Assembly: GCF_000733295.1 (NCBI RefSeq)
Contig: NZ_JPMI01000101.1
Span: 1 to 38,730 of the forward strand
Source of the DNA: Archangium violaceum Cb vi76
GTDB taxonomy: Bacteria; Myxococcota; Myxococcia; Myxococcales; Myxococcaceae
Length of the DNA: 38,730 nucleotides
Direction of reading: 5' to 3'
Shown here: in pieces, positions 24,140 to 33,543 of the stretch
Position numbering within the stretch: the stretch's first letter is position 1
Layout: every line of letters starts with the position of its first letter
Notes under the pieces: generated by a model
The model's input: the letters and a program-made list of their open reading frames with translations, nothing else
Databases searched by the model: none
Told to the model about the DNA's origin: nothing
Position numbers and translations under genes: made by a program

Positions 24140-25048
24140 GTGCCAGCCATCGAAGTCATTGGACTCCGTAAGACCTACCGGAGGGCGTTCCGCTCCGGAC
24201 ACGAGGCGCTGCGGGGTGTGGACCTCTCCGTACCGGAGGGGAGCGCGTTCGGGCTGATCGGCCCCAACGGCGCGGGGAAGACGACGTTCATCAAGAGCAT
24301 CCTGGGAATCGTGCAGCCCACGGAGGGGACGGTGCGGGTGCTCGGCGGATCTCCCGAGGATCCGCGGATCCGCGCCCGGATCGGCTACCTGCCCGAGCGG
24401 CTGCACCTGCCGGGCTCGTGGCTGGCGCCGGTCTTCCTGGGGACGGTGGCGGGCCTCAAGGGACTGAAGCCGGACAAGGCGGCGAACCTGCGCCTGCTGG
24501 AGCGGGTGGGACTGGCGGACGCGCTGGGCCGGCGCATCGGCGGGTATTCGAAGGGCATGCGGCAGAGGCTGGGGCTGGCGGCGGCGATGCTGGGCAGCCC
24601 GGATCTGCTGATCCTCGACGAGCCCACGGACGGAATCGATCCGATGGGCCGGGTGGAAGTGCGGCGGATCCTCCAGGAGGAGGTGCAGCGCGGCACGACG
24701 CTCTTCCTCAACTCGCACCTGCTGGCGGAGACCGAGCGGCTGTGTGACCGGGTGGCGATCCTGGGGAACGGCAAGGTGCTGCGCGAGGGTCGGCTGGAGG
24801 ATCTGGCGCGGAGCGGGGCGCGGTGGGTGGTGCGCTTCGCCCCGGGAGTGGACGCGGGCGCGCTGGGCGCGGCGGGCTTCACGGCGGCGGGCACCGAGGG
24901 CCAGTACCACGTGGAGGCGGCGGACGTGGCGGGGCTGAACGCGGCGCTGGACAAGGCAAGGGCGACGGGAGCGCTGCTGATGGAGCTCAAGCGGGACGGG
25001 CAGGACCTGGAGAGCGTGCTGGCCTCGGCCATGGGGGTGGCGGCATGA
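24140..25048 (+). CDS. ABC transporter ATP-binding protein
   Basis: A 302-residue ABC ATPase of the ABC-2 type. Walker A is GPNGAGKT (41-48), the signature loop YSKGMRQRL (136-144), Walker B LLILDEP (156-162) and the H-loop histidine is His193. The C-terminal 80 residues form an extra domain, as in multidrug or Gliding-type exporters. Start: GTG at 24140; GTG at 24131 would add three residues, and neither has a strong ribosome site. The upstream open frame is not coding. It is first in a three-gene operon and overlaps the permease by ATGA. Confidence 0.92.
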   Translation: MPAIEVIGLRKTYRRAFRSGHEALRGVDLSVPEGSAFGLIGPNGAGKTTFIKSILGIVQPTEGTVRVLGGSPEDPRIRARIGYLPERLHLPGSWLAPVFLGTVAGLKGLKPDKAANLRLLERVGLADALGRRIGGYSKGMRQRLGLAAAMLGSPDLLILDEPTDGIDPMGRVEVRRILQEEVQRGTTLFLNSHLLAETERLCDRVAILGNGKVLREGRLEDLARSGARWVVRFAPGVDAGALGAAGFTAAGTEGQYHVEAADVAGLNAALDKARATGALLMELKRDGQDLESVLASAMGVAA

Positions 25049-25881
25049 ACGGCGTGCTGGGAATCGCGGGGTACGTGTTGCGTGAGGCCGCCTCACGCAA
25101 GTTCATCCTGGCCTTCCTGCTGGGCGTCACGGGCGTGCTGGTGACGCTGTCGTTGAGCCTGAAGATCGAGGTGGTGGACGGCGCACTGGCGGCCTCGCGG
25201 TTGTTCGGCGAGGTGATGGACATCAACATCCGCGCGGTGGATGTGGCGCTCAAGCCGGTGTTCATGGCGGCGGCGGGCATCGTCTTCTACGGGGGCATCC
25301 TGTTCGGCATCGTCTCGTGCTCGGACTTCGCGACGAGCCTGCTGTCGCCGGGCCGTATCGAGCACCTGCTCGCCCTGCCCTTGCGCCGCTGGCACATCCT
25401 GGCGGGCACGTTCCTCGGGGTGATGTCGCTGGCGCTGCTCGGTTCGCTGTACGGCTCGGTGGGGCTGGTGCTCATCTTCGGGGTGAAGACGGGGTACTGG
25501 ACGATGGGGCCGGTGATCTCCGCGATGCTGGCGTGCGTGAGCTTCGCGGCGGTGTACTCGGTGATGCTGACGACGGCGACGATCATCCGCAGCGCGGCCC
25601 TGTGCGCGGCGCTGGGAGGCATCACGCTGGTGGCGGGAATCATCGCGGGCTTCCGGACGAAGATCGCGCCCTTCATCGAGGAGGGGGTGAGCCGGGAGCT
25701 CTTCAAGGGTGTGACGCTGGTGCTGCCGAGGCTGTCCTCGCTGGCGAAGGCGGGAATGGATCTGGCGGCCTCGACGCCGCTGGGCGTGCAGTCGCTGACG
25801 ATGCTGTTGGCGGGAGTGTTCGTGTTCGGGCTGGGCGTGCTGGCCCTGGGCTTCTGGTGGTTCGAGGGGAGGGATTACTGA
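25045..25881 (+). CDS. ABC-2 type transporter permease
   Basis: A 278-residue membrane protein with about six hydrophobic segments, in the usual arrangement of ABC-2 permeases, with a long loop between the first and second (residues 38-72). It overlaps both neighbours (ATGA upstream, TGATG downstream), so it forms one unit with the ATPase. The substrate is unknown. Export of a lipid, polysaccharide or peptide is possible. Confidence 0.85.
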   Translation: MNGVLGIAGYVLREAASRKFILAFLLGVTGVLVTLSLSLKIEVVDGALAASRLFGEVMDINIRAVDVALKPVFMAAAGIVFYGGILFGIVSCSDFATSLLSPGRIEHLLALPLRRWHILAGTFLGVMSLALLGSLYGSVGLVLIFGVKTGYWTMGPVISAMLACVSFAAVYSVMLTTATIIRSAALCAALGGITLVAGIIAGFRTKIAPFIEEGVSRELFKGVTLVLPRLSSLAKAGMDLAASTPLGVQSLTMLLAGVFVFGLGVLALGFWWFEGRDY

Positions 25882-27011
25882 TGCGGCAGCGGCGTCGTGG
25901 ACTGTGGCTGGTGTTCGCGGTGGTGCTGTTCGGCCTGGCCGCGTGGCTGATGCTGTCGGGACAGGGCGAGGAGGAGGCCCCTCCCCCGCCGAAGGTGGCG
26001 TTCCCGAACCGGATGAGGCCGGCGGAGCGCGAGCGCATGGAGAAGCGGCGCACGTACGTGGCGCCGGTGGTGGACGCGGGGACGGTGGCGCAGCAGCAGC
26101 CGATCCGGCCGAGCGATCCGATCCTGGCGGCACTGCCCCGGGGCAAGGGGAAGACGGCGGTGGTCATCGAGGCCAACGCCATCCGTCACTCGCCCATCGG
26201 GGAGATGCTGCTGGAGTGCCTGATGAACCGGGAGGGCGCGGAGCTGGAGCGGTTCAAGAAGGAGACGGGCGTGGACCCGTTCCAGGACCTGGACCGGATG
26301 GTGCTCACGGATGACGGGGTCATCCTCTCGGGCAACTTCGGGGACGATCGCCTCAAGAACCTGCTCACCAGCCGGGGCTCGACGAACTACGACTACGGGG
26401 ACAGCGCGAGGCTCTTCGAGCCCCCGGTGCCCCAACAGCGGCCGGATGGAAGCACGCGGCGTGGCGGGCCGCAGGTGGGCCTGTGGAACAACCAGATGCT
26501 GGTGTTCGGCCGGTCGGCGGACGGGGTGAAGGAGGTCATCGACCGGGTGGAGGGCCGCGGGCCGGACGAGCCGCCCGTCATCTCCGAGAGCAGCACGTAC
26601 GGGGAGATGTACGGAGTGCTGTCCTCGGAGCAGCTCAAGAAGCTGTTCCCGAAGGAGCAGCAGGAGTTGGCGGCGCGGCTGGCCGAGGTGGCGGAGAACG
26701 TGGAGCTGCACGTGGACGCGAGCTCGGACTTCGCGATGACGGCGCAGGTGAAGGGGCCGGACGCGGCCAAGGTGACGGACCTGGGCAAGTCGCTCGGGGG
26801 CGCGCTGTCGCTGGCGCGGATGCAGGCGCAGGCCGAGGGCAAGACGGAGATGGCGCAGCTCCTGGACTTCGCGAAGGTGCGGCCGGACGGCGACGAGTTC
26901 AAGCTGGAGCTGGCGGTGCCACTCGAGGTCATCAAGCAGCAGCTCGCCTTCTGCCGGGAGCAGCAGAGCGCCCAGAACGAGAAGCCGCAGGAGGCCAGCC
27001 CCACGCCGTGA
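25881..27011 (+). CDS. anchored extracytoplasmic protein coupled to an ABC transporter
   Basis: A 376-residue protein with an N-terminal membrane anchor (residues 8-26, LWLVFAVVLFGLAAWLM). A Pro-rich stretch follows, then a large soluble domain (about 78-360). It includes KTAVVIEANAIRHSPIGEML, DPFQDLDRMVLTDDGVILSG and VELHVDASSDFAMTAQVKG. I recognise no family. The permease stop overlaps its ATG, so a role with the transporter, perhaps as accessory protein, is likely. GGGGAGGG precedes the start. Confidence 0.7.
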   Translation: MRQRRRGLWLVFAVVLFGLAAWLMLSGQGEEEAPPPPKVAFPNRMRPAERERMEKRRTYVAPVVDAGTVAQQQPIRPSDPILAALPRGKGKTAVVIEANAIRHSPIGEMLLECLMNREGAELERFKKETGVDPFQDLDRMVLTDDGVILSGNFGDDRLKNLLTSRGSTNYDYGDSARLFEPPVPQQRPDGSTRRGGPQVGLWNNQMLVFGRSADGVKEVIDRVEGRGPDEPPVISESSTYGEMYGVLSSEQLKKLFPKEQQELAARLAEVAENVELHVDASSDFAMTAQVKGPDAAKVTDLGKSLGGALSLARMQAQAEGKTEMAQLLDFAKVRPDGDEFKLELAVPLEVIKQQLAFCREQQSAQNEKPQEASPTP

Positions 27012-27016
27012 AACCC

Positions 27017-27045
27017 TTCTTAACACAAGCCCGGCATGCTAGACT
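27017..27045 (+). promoter_or_regulatory. possible promoter of the AT-rich gene pair
   Basis: TTCTTA (27017-27022) and TAGACT (27040-27045) are 17 bases apart, with an extended -10 TGC just before the second element. The spacing is ideal; both hexamers are imperfect. It would give a leader of about 50 bases before the ATG at 27105. Confidence 0.35.
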
Positions 27046-27104
27046 CGTCATTGATATCCCAACCTTGCAAATGCAGCCCTGAAACCCACGGCACGAGATA
27101 AACC

Positions 27105-27665
27105 ATGGACGATGACCTCTACGAATACACTCTACACCTCAATGACTACCATCCAGACGACAACGACACCGCAAGGATCTCAAAACTAATAGGGAAGCGC
27201 GAAGAACTTCGACTTCTAATCCACGATCTCGAAGAAGAATCCAAACATTCACAGCTTCCTGCGCTTTTAAACTTCGACATCAGCCTATTCTTGTTCATAG
27301 GGACACTGGCAATTACCATTGCATCTTACATTGTTCTCAAAATCCCCACTACCCACACAAACGCTTACACCACCAACCCCGAACTCCTGAATACAATATC
27401 AAACCTAGCTGCATTCGCAGCGGTCCCGCTCGCCTTTCTATCATACCTGAACTATCGCAAATACTCGGCCGATCGCAAAAGACGGAGGCTTTATGTTCGC
27501 ACTCTTAACCAAGCGCAATTCGCAATGCGCAGAGCCGAAGAACTGATCTCCGAAATCGCGAGACCCTACTCTTCCGAAATTACCCCTGCCCCGATTCACT
27601 CTTCCGCGCTTGAAAGCAGTACCGAGATTGAAAACAACAACCTCCACAAACGCAAGGAAGCCTGA
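27105..27665 (+). CDS. small two-helix membrane protein of unknown family
   Basis: A 186-residue protein. Residues 1-58 are charged and acidic, ending in a helical stretch (REELRLLIHDLEEESKH). Two hydrophobic segments follow at about 59-80 (ISLFLFIGTLAITIASY) and 97-117 (ISNLAAFAAVPLAFLSYL). A basic cytoplasmic helix comes next (RKRRRLYVRTLNQAQFAMRR), then a Ser/Pro-rich tail. I recognise no family. It precedes the second membrane protein by 3 bases, so the two form an operon. It lies in AT-rich DNA unlike the rest. The weak GAGATAA upstream may be the ribosome site. Confidence 0.7.
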   Translation: MDDDLYEYTLHLNDYHPDDNDTARISKLIGKREELRLLIHDLEEESKHSQLPALLNFDISLFLFIGTLAITIASYIVLKIPTTHTNAYTTNPELLNTISNLAAFAAVPLAFLSYLNYRKYSADRKRRRLYVRTLNQAQFAMRRAEELISEIARPYSSEITPAPIHSSALESSTEIENNNLHKRKEA

Positions 27666-27668
27666 CCG

Positions 27669-28277
27669 ATGCCAAACCAGGACACCCTTGCAGTAGCATC
27701 TGCAAAATATGATTTGGATCCAGCGACCAGAAAAAAGGTGGATGCAGCTTCCCGCTCGCTCGACGATGCCAAACACGAACTCAGACGAATCAAGCAACTC
27801 ACAAAGCAAGAAATCGACGATGTCGCCGAAAAGTACTCTCGCTCCCCATCGACATTTCTTGCGGGTGTTGTGGGCGGAGGAGTTGGCGCTTCGGTAGGCA
27901 TCGTGGCAGGCACATTAGCCAGCAGCACGCTTTTTCTGGCTGGCCCAATCGGATTGGCTGTTGGAGCCGCTCTTGGGGTCCTAACATTCAGAGGACGTAA
28001 CCATTGGCGTATAGAAAGAGCCACCCACAAAACAAAACTCGCCCTGGAACTCATACTCTCCCAAATCAACAGCCTACCTCAAAATGCTCCACGGGACATT
28101 CGAAACAGCCTCTATCAGCAATACAGAGAACTAATGAACGAATACTCAAAAGTAGCAATAAATTCCATCGACGACAACAAGAGCGACATCGAATTAAACC
28201 TTAAACCAACAAAGAATTCGTTAAAACTTAATGACAAACAAAATCACCAGAACATCACCAACCAGCCATTCCCCTAA
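27669..28277 (+). CDS. glycine-zipper membrane protein of unknown family
   Basis: A 202-residue protein. Residues 18-58 are helical and charged (SLDDAKHELRRIKQLTKQE). A hydrophobic hairpin spans 63-107: FLAGVVGGGVGASVGIVAGT, then a turn, then FLAGPIGLAVGAALGVLTF. The GxxxG spacing of small residues matches glycine-zipper hairpins that insert in membranes and oligomerise, as seen in channel-forming effectors, prophage proteins and some toxins. The C-terminal half is soluble and Asn/Lys-rich at the end. It has the same AT-rich composition and follows the first membrane gene. Family unknown; membrane activity is inferred. Confidence 0.68.
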   Translation: MPNQDTLAVASAKYDLDPATRKKVDAASRSLDDAKHELRRIKQLTKQEIDDVAEKYSRSPSTFLAGVVGGGVGASVGIVAGTLASSTLFLAGPIGLAVGAALGVLTFRGRNHWRIERATHKTKLALELILSQINSLPQNAPRDIRNSLYQQYRELMNEYSKVAINSIDDNKSDIELNLKPTKNSLKLNDKQNHQNITNQPFP

Positions 28278-28345
28278 CGGGCAAAATCGAGTGACCTGAG
28301 CGCCGCGTGATTCATGAGTTCTATCTGAAACACCAAAGTTCCTCA

Positions 28346-29098
28346 CTACTCCACCATCGCGCTGACCTCGCGCGAGAAGGCCTGCTCGTCATTGGCGTGG
28401 ATGACGAGCGGGGGCAGCACGGTGAGCCCGGTGGGCGCGCCCTTCACGGCGTGCATCAACACCAGCTTCGCCGGGCGTCCCGCGCGCGAGTGCACCATGC
28501 GCGCGGTCCTCGGCTCCAGCTTCGCCGCGTGCAACACGGCCATCAGCTCGGACAGCCGCGAGGCCGGGTACACCACGCAGAAGCTCCCACGTCCCCTCAA
28601 CAGATACGCCGCCGAGCGCGCCACGTCCTGCAGCTCGCAGGAGATCTCGTGCCGCGCCAGCGCCTTCTCCATGTCCGTGCTGATCCTCCCCTGCTCCCGC
28701 GCCCGGTACGGCGGGTTGCACAGCACGTAGGAGAAACCGGCCTTCTGGAACAGCCGGTCCACGCAGCGCAGGTCTCCCCGCACCAGCGACACCTCCCGCT
28801 CGCAACGGTTGAGGTGCACGTTGCGCTCGGCCAGGGAGAACAGGCGCGGTTGTAGCTCCAACCCGGTGATGCTCCCGCAGCCCAACCTCCGCGCGAGGAT
28901 GAGCGGGATGATCCCGCATCCGGTGCCCAAGTCCATCAGCCGGCCCCGCACCGCTCCGGCCTCGTAGACGGCGAAGTGCGCGAGCAGCACCGGATCCAAC
29001 GTGAAGCGGTAGCCCCGGCGGCGCTGGAGCACCCTCACCTCGCCCCCACAGACGGAATCGAGCGTCTCCCCATTCCCGGGTCGAAGCTCGAGCGGCAT
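28346..29098 (-). CDS. TrmN6-like tRNA adenine-N6 methyltransferase
   Basis: A 250-residue SAM-dependent methyltransferase of the YfiC/TrmN6 group, which methylates A37 of a tRNA in E. coli. The N-terminus reads GETLDSV, then LQRRRGYRFTLDPVLLAHF, as in this family. Motif I is LMDLGTGCGIIPLILARR and motif IV is NPPY in YVLCNPPYRAREQG. I chose the ATG at 29098 since the domain begins at once; GTG at 29140 would add 14 residues and has a weak AGGG. It could also act on rRNA or protein; the tRNA role comes from family knowledge. Confidence 0.82.
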   Translation of the reverse strand: MPLELRPGNGETLDSVCGGEVRVLQRRRGYRFTLDPVLLAHFAVYEAGAVRGRLMDLGTGCGIIPLILARRLGCGSITGLELQPRLFSLAERNVHLNRCEREVSLVRGDLRCVDRLFQKAGFSYVLCNPPYRAREQGRISTDMEKALARHEISCELQDVARSAAYLLRGRGSFCVVYPASRLSELMAVLHAAKLEPRTARMVHSRAGRPAKLVLMHAVKGAPTGLTVLPPLVIHANDEQAFSREVSAMVE

Positions 29099-29148
29099 GC
29101 GCTGGGGCCAGTCCAACGCTTCTGTCAGCAGGGCACCCACCCGGAACC

Positions 29149-30294
29149 CTAGGCCTCCGGATCCAGGAACAGGAGCCCCGCTGGCGGCGCGGGCTCCACC
29201 CGCAGCGTCTTGGGCGGCAGACACTGCGCCGCCTCCATCACCGCGCGGACCTCCCACAACGGCGGTGGGTTGAGCGCGAAGCCCACCTGGAACGTCCCCG
29301 CGTGGACGCCTCGCACCAGCGAGTCCAGCCCCTGCACCGCGAACACCTGCGGGTGTCCTGGATCCTCGGGGTCCTTGATGCCCATCACCGTGCGCAGCAC
29401 CAGCGCGTTGAGCAGCGCCAGGTCCAGGCTGCGCAGCGTCGGATTGCGCGGCGCGGCCTTCAGGTGCGCCAGGTCCAACCCCTGCCGGAAGCGCAGGATC
29501 TTCCCCCGCCCCCCGGGCAGCACCATCAACACCGCGTGGTGTCCGCGCACCAGCGTCGCCAGCCGCTCGTTCGCCAGGGACACGCCCCGGGGCGTCGTCA
29601 GGGGCTCGTCCAGGTCGTAGATGCGCGCGTACGCCGTCACGAGCGTGAGGAAGGTCTCCTCCTCGAAGGTCTCCAGGCCCTGGATGGCGCGATGCACCGG
29701 CTCGAAGTGCAGCCCGGGATCCGACAGCGGCACGACGGCCGCCAGACTCGGCCTGCGCTCATCCAGCTCGGCCAGGGGACGCAGGGGCGCTTCGTCGAGC
29801 ACTGCCTGGATGCGCCGGGCCACGGGCGAGGGCTCGATGCGCCGCAGGGACACCGGGGAGTCCTCGAACGTGCCCTGCCACACGGTGCTGCTGAGCTCGG
29901 CAGCCTCGGCCAGCAGGGCCCGGAGTACCCCATGGTCGTCCGCGGCCAGCGTGACGGTGGGCTCCACCTGCGCCGAGCGGGGCCGGTAGGGCTCGTGCTC
30001 CAGCGGCTCGGCGGCGTCCGGCGCCAGGCCACACAGGAGGAAGCGGACCGGAGGCCCTCCGAGCCGGCCCGCGGAGCTGTACACCTCCGCCAGGTACAGG
30101 GCCGGGCGGGTGTCGCGAAGGACGGAGCCCGCCTGCCTCAACCGGCCCAGTTCCGCCGTGGGATCCACCCTGTCGAGCAGGGGGCGGATGAAGGCGGAAC
30201 GGGGCGGAGCGTTGAAGGGACAACCATCGTCATCGGCCGCCAGGTGCGATTCGAGCGAGGGAAGCAGGGCTGAGAACGGGAGGACGCGGGCCAT
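29149..30294 (-). CDS. DUF1015-like conserved protein
   Basis: A 381-residue soluble protein. The end, NPPPLWEVRAVMEAAQCL then PPKTLRVEPAPPAGLLF, closely fits the C-terminal signature of DUF1015 proteins, and RLATLVRGHHAVLM lies where that family's GHHR motif is expected, though the motif is altered. Function of the family is not settled. It precedes the methyltransferase gene by about 50 bases. No signal or membrane segment. Confidence 0.55.
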   Translation of the reverse strand: MARVLPFSALLPSLESHLAADDDGCPFNAPPRSAFIRPLLDRVDPTAELGRLRQAGSVLRDTRPALYLAEVYSSAGRLGGPPVRFLLCGLAPDAAEPLEHEPYRPRSAQVEPTVTLAADDHGVLRALLAEAAELSSTVWQGTFEDSPVSLRRIEPSPVARRIQAVLDEAPLRPLAELDERRPSLAAVVPLSDPGLHFEPVHRAIQGLETFEEETFLTLVTAYARIYDLDEPLTTPRGVSLANERLATLVRGHHAVLMVLPGGRGKILRFRQGLDLAHLKAAPRNPTLRSLDLALLNALVLRTVMGIKDPEDPGHPQVFAVQGLDSLVRGVHAGTFQVGFALNPPPLWEVRAVMEAAQCLPPKTLRVEPAPPAGLLFLDPEA

Positions 30295-30552
30295 ATAGGA
30301 AAAAATGGGGACCCGCTTCCCCGCCCGCCACGAAGCCCTCTCGGGCGCCCGGCAGGCGAGCTACCACCACACGCAGCGGTAGGGCTTGGCGCGCGTCGAA
30401 CCGAGAACGAGCGGGCCCGGCCGCTCGGCGGCCTCCTCCCAGGTGCGTCACCGGAATATTGACTTCCGCGCTCCCGGCGGCGAGACCCGGGTTTCCCTCC
30501 CGCTCCGGCATCCCTAGACCGGGCGGGTACATCACGAACCCAGGAGCGCCAC

Positions 30553-30873
30553 ATGGGCACGATGAAGTTCGAGGTCCCCCACTCCCTCCCGAAGGACGAG
30601 GCCAGGAAGCGCGTCGAACAGCTCCTCAAGTACTGGACGGAGAAGTACGGCGTGAAGGCCGACTGGGCCGGTGACGGCGCGAAGGTGATCGGCAAGGTGA
30701 TGGGCATCAACCTCGATGCCAACTTCACCATCACCGATGGCGCCATCCAGGGCGAGGGCACCGACCCCGGCATGCTGCTGCGCGGCCAGGCCAAGTCCTA
30801 CCTGCAGAAGAAGTTCACGGCCGCGCTCGATCCGACCAAGAGCGGCGTCGACGACGACAAGGGCCTGGCGTAG
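30553..30873 (+). CDS. polyhydroxyalkanoic acid system family protein
   Basis: A 106-residue protein like the PHA-granule-region family: MKFEVPHSLPKDEARKRVEQ then LLKYWTEKYGVKADW, a beta-strand GKVMGINLDANFTITD, and a final helix with LLRGQAKSYLQKKF. The fold resembles a small steroid-isomerase-like or START-like beta protein. AGGAG lies seven bases upstream of the ATG. It converges on frzF, 4 bases apart. Its role here is unknown. Confidence 0.75.
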   Translation: MGTMKFEVPHSLPKDEARKRVEQLLKYWTEKYGVKADWAGDGAKVIGKVMGINLDANFTITDGAIQGEGTDPGMLLRGQAKSYLQKKFTAALDPTKSGVDDDKGLA

Positions 30874-30877
30874 CCGG

Positions 30878-32524
30878 CTACAGCGGTCCCTCCTCCAGCG
30901 CGGCGAGCGCGTAACGCGCCGCGCGGGAGATGGACTCGGCCGAGTCCGGCAGCTCCGGGTAGTGGCCGGCCAGCTGGCGCTGGGGGAAGCGCAGTTGCGA
31001 GATGGCGTTGCGGTAGTGGCGCCGCGCCGCCTCGTGGTCCTTCAGCCGCTCGTGCACCTGCGCCATCAGGTAGTGGCCGATGGCCAGCGAGGGCTCCAGG
31101 AAGAGCGCCTTGCCCAGCTCCGCGCGGGCCTCGGCGAGCTCTCCGGCCTGCAGCTCCGCCAGTCCGCCGAACACCCGTGCCTCCACGCACAGCGGCTCGC
31201 GGTTGATGGCCTGCGCGAAGGCATCCCGCGCGTCCACCACACGCCCGCTCAGCGAGTAGATGTTGCCCAGGGTGAGCAGCGCGTCCAGGTGGCCCGGCTC
31301 ATCCGCCAGGAGTTGCTCCACGGTGGCCACCGCGGACACGAAGTCACCGCGCTCGATCATCCGCACGGCCGCGTTCAGCCGCTCGCCCGGAGCCAGCATC
31401 AGCGACCACGCGGGCATCTCGCCTCCGCGCGAGCGGCCCGCGTCGGCTCCCACGGCGGAGGCCTCGAGCGACTTCCGGGGCGGCTCGGCCGCGGTGGCCG
31501 CGGGGTTCGCCGCCTGGGATGCCTCGGAAGCCCTGGCGGGCATCTCCACCGTCTTGCGCGGTGCCGGGCCGCCCGGGGACACCGAAGGCACCTTGGAGGA
31601 CGTGTCGAGCGTCGTCTTGAGGGCGCGGGTGGACGGGAGCAGCGCGGAGGTGGAGTGCCCCTTCGTGTTCCCGAGGCCGATGGACGTGCGCGGCGCCAGC
31701 GGCTTCACGGGCCGCCGGTAGACGAAGGCGCCTTCCATCTCCACCATCTCGAAACGGTCGTAGACCTTGAAGAGGCTCTCCGAGTAGCCCAGCAGCAGCA
31801 GGGCCCCGGGCCGCAGCGCCGCGAGGAAACGATCCATCAGCGCGCGGATGGTGGGCAGGTCGAAGTAGATGATGACGTTGCGGCAGAGGATGAGATCCAA
31901 CGACTCCGGCTTGACCTTCTCGAAGACGGGGACGGCGAGGTTCTGCCCGTCGAAGCGCACGTAGTCCTTGAGCGAGGAGACGATCTCGTACCCGTCCTCC
32001 ACCGGCCGGAAGAAGCGCGTGCGGCGATCACCGTGCATGCCGGCCACGCGGCGGGCCGAGAAGCGTCCCTGCTTCGCGGCCTCCACCGCGGCGAGGTTCA
32101 GGTCCGTGGCCCACAGGTCCACCTCGATGGGGAGTGCGCCCTGCTCGGCCAGCACCATGGCCAGGCTGTAGGGCTCCTCGCCGGTGGCGCAGCCCGCGGA
32201 CCAGATGGAGATCCGGCGGTTCTCCCGCCGCGCCTTCCACAGGGCATCCGGGAGGATGCGGCTCTCCAGCGCCCGGAACTGCTTGGGGTCGCGGAAGAAC
32301 TCGGTGTGTCCCACCGTGACGAGCGGCAGCAGCGCCCGCAGCTCGTCCTCGGCGGAGCGCAGCAGCTTCACGTACTCCTCGGCGTTGACGATGCCCACCA
32401 CGGGCATGCGCGTGGACAACGCCAACCGGAGGCTGTGGTAGCCGTCCGGAGTGATCTTCAGCCCCGCCCGCTCCAGCAGGAGGGACGAGAGTTGCTGCAG
32501 GGCCTTGGAGGTCACCGTCAGCAT
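30878..32524 (-). CDS. frzF: FrzF, CheR-type methyltransferase with TPR domain
   Basis: A 548-residue protein with a CheR domain that methylates glutamates on the FrzCD receptor. The SAM site contains [13 protein letters not shown] (108-120) and the later motif [10 protein letters not shown] (213-222). A long Ala/Pro/Ser-rich linker spans about 272-385. Tetratricopeptide repeats follow near 390-500 ([20 protein letters not shown], then [18 protein letters not shown]), as in M. xanthus FrzF. The ATG at 32524 overlaps the frzG stop by 7 bases, giving translational coupling. Last gene of the cluster. Confidence 0.93.
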   Translation of the reverse strand: MLTVTSKALQQLSSLLLERAGLKITPDGYHSLRLALSTRMPVVGIVNAEEYVKLLRSAEDELRALLPLVTVGHTEFFRDPKQFRALESRILPDALWKARRENRRISIWSAGCATGEEPYSLAMVLAEQGALPIEVDLWATDLNLAAVEAAKQGRFSARRVAGMHGDRRTRFFRPVEDGYEIVSSLKDYVRFDGQNLAVPVFEKVKPESLDLILCRNVIIYFDLPTIRALMDRFLAALRPGALLLLGYSESLFKVYDRFEMVEMEGAFVYRRPVKPLAPRTSIGLGNTKGHSTSALLPSTRALKTTLDTSSKVPSVSPGGPAPRKTVEMPARASEASQAANPAATAAEPPRKSLEASAVGADAGRSRGGEMPAWSLMLAPGERLNAAVRMIERGDFVSAVATVEQLLADEPGHLDALLTLGNIYSLSGRVVDARDAFAQAINREPLCVEARVFGGLAELQAGELAEARAELGKALFLEPSLAIGHYLMAQVHERLKDHEAARRHYRNAISQLRFPQRQLAGHYPELPDSAESISRAARYALAALEEGPL

Positions 32525-33525
32525 GACTGTACCCACTGCACGAGGGTTGGTCCGATCTGCTCGAGAGGCAATACTTCCTCGGCGGCCCCGAGGCGCACGG
32601 CCTCCTTGGGCATGCCGTACACGGCACAGCTCGCCTTGTCCTGAGCGATGGTCCGCCCACCGCGCTCTCGGATCTCCTTGAGCCCACGGGCGCCATCGCG
32701 GCCCATGCCGGTGAGGATGACGCCCAGCACGCGCGTCCCGAAGGACTCCGCCGCGGACGTCAGCAGCACGTCACACGAGGGCCGGAAACCCCGCACCGGA
32801 GGACTGGGATCCAACACCAGCCGCCCCTTGGGACGCACCACCAGGTGCGAGCCCGAGCGCGCGATGTAGACATGGCCGGGCACCATCTCCTCGCCGTTGG
32901 TGGCCTCCACCACCTTGAGGGGCGATTCGGAGCCGAGCCATTGGGCCAGGCCCTCGGTGAAACCGTGGCTGATGTGCTGGCAGATGCACACCGGCGCGGG
33001 GAAGTCCTTGGGCAACATCTTGAGCACCACGGAGAGGGCCTTGGGCCCTCCGAGGGAGGAGGCAATGGCGACCAGGGGGTACGGCGCCTCGGTGGCCGCG
33101 GGACGGACGTTCTGCTTCTGGGCCTGCACGGGGCGCGACACGCGCACCTCGGCCAGCAACATCAGCTTGCGGCCCACCGCCTGCCAGAAGTCGATGCCGG
33201 GCTCGTGCGGCCGATCCACCACGTCCACGGCCCCGAAGGCGAGCGCCTGGAAGGCCTCGGCGCCGGAGAGCGTGCCCGGGTGGAGCGCGAGCACCGGCAC
33301 GGGCCGCTCCGCCATCACCCGTTGAATGGCCTTGAGGGCGTCCGGGCCGGACAGGTCCACCACGACCACGTCCGGGTGCAGACGCTGCACCACCTCGAGG
33401 GCCTCGGAGAACTCGCAGACGTTGCCGGCCGGGGCGAGCACCACCCCGTCGAACAACCCCCGCGAGGCGCCCCGAAGCACCTCGCCCACCAGCAACACAC
33501 GGTATGCGGACGCGCCGACGTCCAA
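32518..33525 (-). CDS. frzG: FrzG, CheB-type methylesterase
   Basis: A 335-residue CheB-like esterase that removes methyl groups from FrzCD. Catalytic residues are Ser157 in ASSLGG, His184 in CQHISHG and Asp277 in GMGRDGA. The N-terminal receiver-like domain keeps the central aspartate (Asp57, VVVVDLSG) but lacks the acidic pair normally in the first loop ([10 protein letters not shown]), so phosphorylation control is probably absent or altered. The gene ends overlapping frzF. Order and pairing match frz. Confidence 0.93.
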   Translation of the reverse strand: MDVGASAYRVLLVGEVLRGASRGLFDGVVLAPAGNVCEFSEALEVVQRLHPDVVVVDLSGPDALKAIQRVMAERPVPVLALHPGTLSGAEAFQALAFGAVDVVDRPHEPGIDFWQAVGRKLMLLAEVRVSRPVQAQKQNVRPAATEAPYPLVAIASSLGGPKALSVVLKMLPKDFPAPVCICQHISHGFTEGLAQWLGSESPLKVVEATNGEEMVPGHVYIARSGSHLVVRPKGRLVLDPSPPVRGFRPSCDVLLTSAAESFGTRVLGVILTGMGRDGARGLKEIRERGGRTIAQDKASCAVYGMPKEAVRLGAAEEVLPLEQIGPTLVQWVQSC

Positions 33526-33543
33526 GCTTCCCCTCGCCTCGCT

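Larger units (their letters stand above)
27012..28340. other. AT-rich island with atypical base and codon use
   Basis: From just past the ABC-associated gene to just before the methyltransferase gene, base composition falls abruptly to roughly 45% GC by eye, while both flanks are near 70%. Codons ending in A or T, AGA, ATA and TTA are frequent here and rare around it. It holds two plus-strand genes and no integrase, transposase or tRNA, so the borders show no mobile-element signature. Recent acquisition is inferred. Confidence 0.75.
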
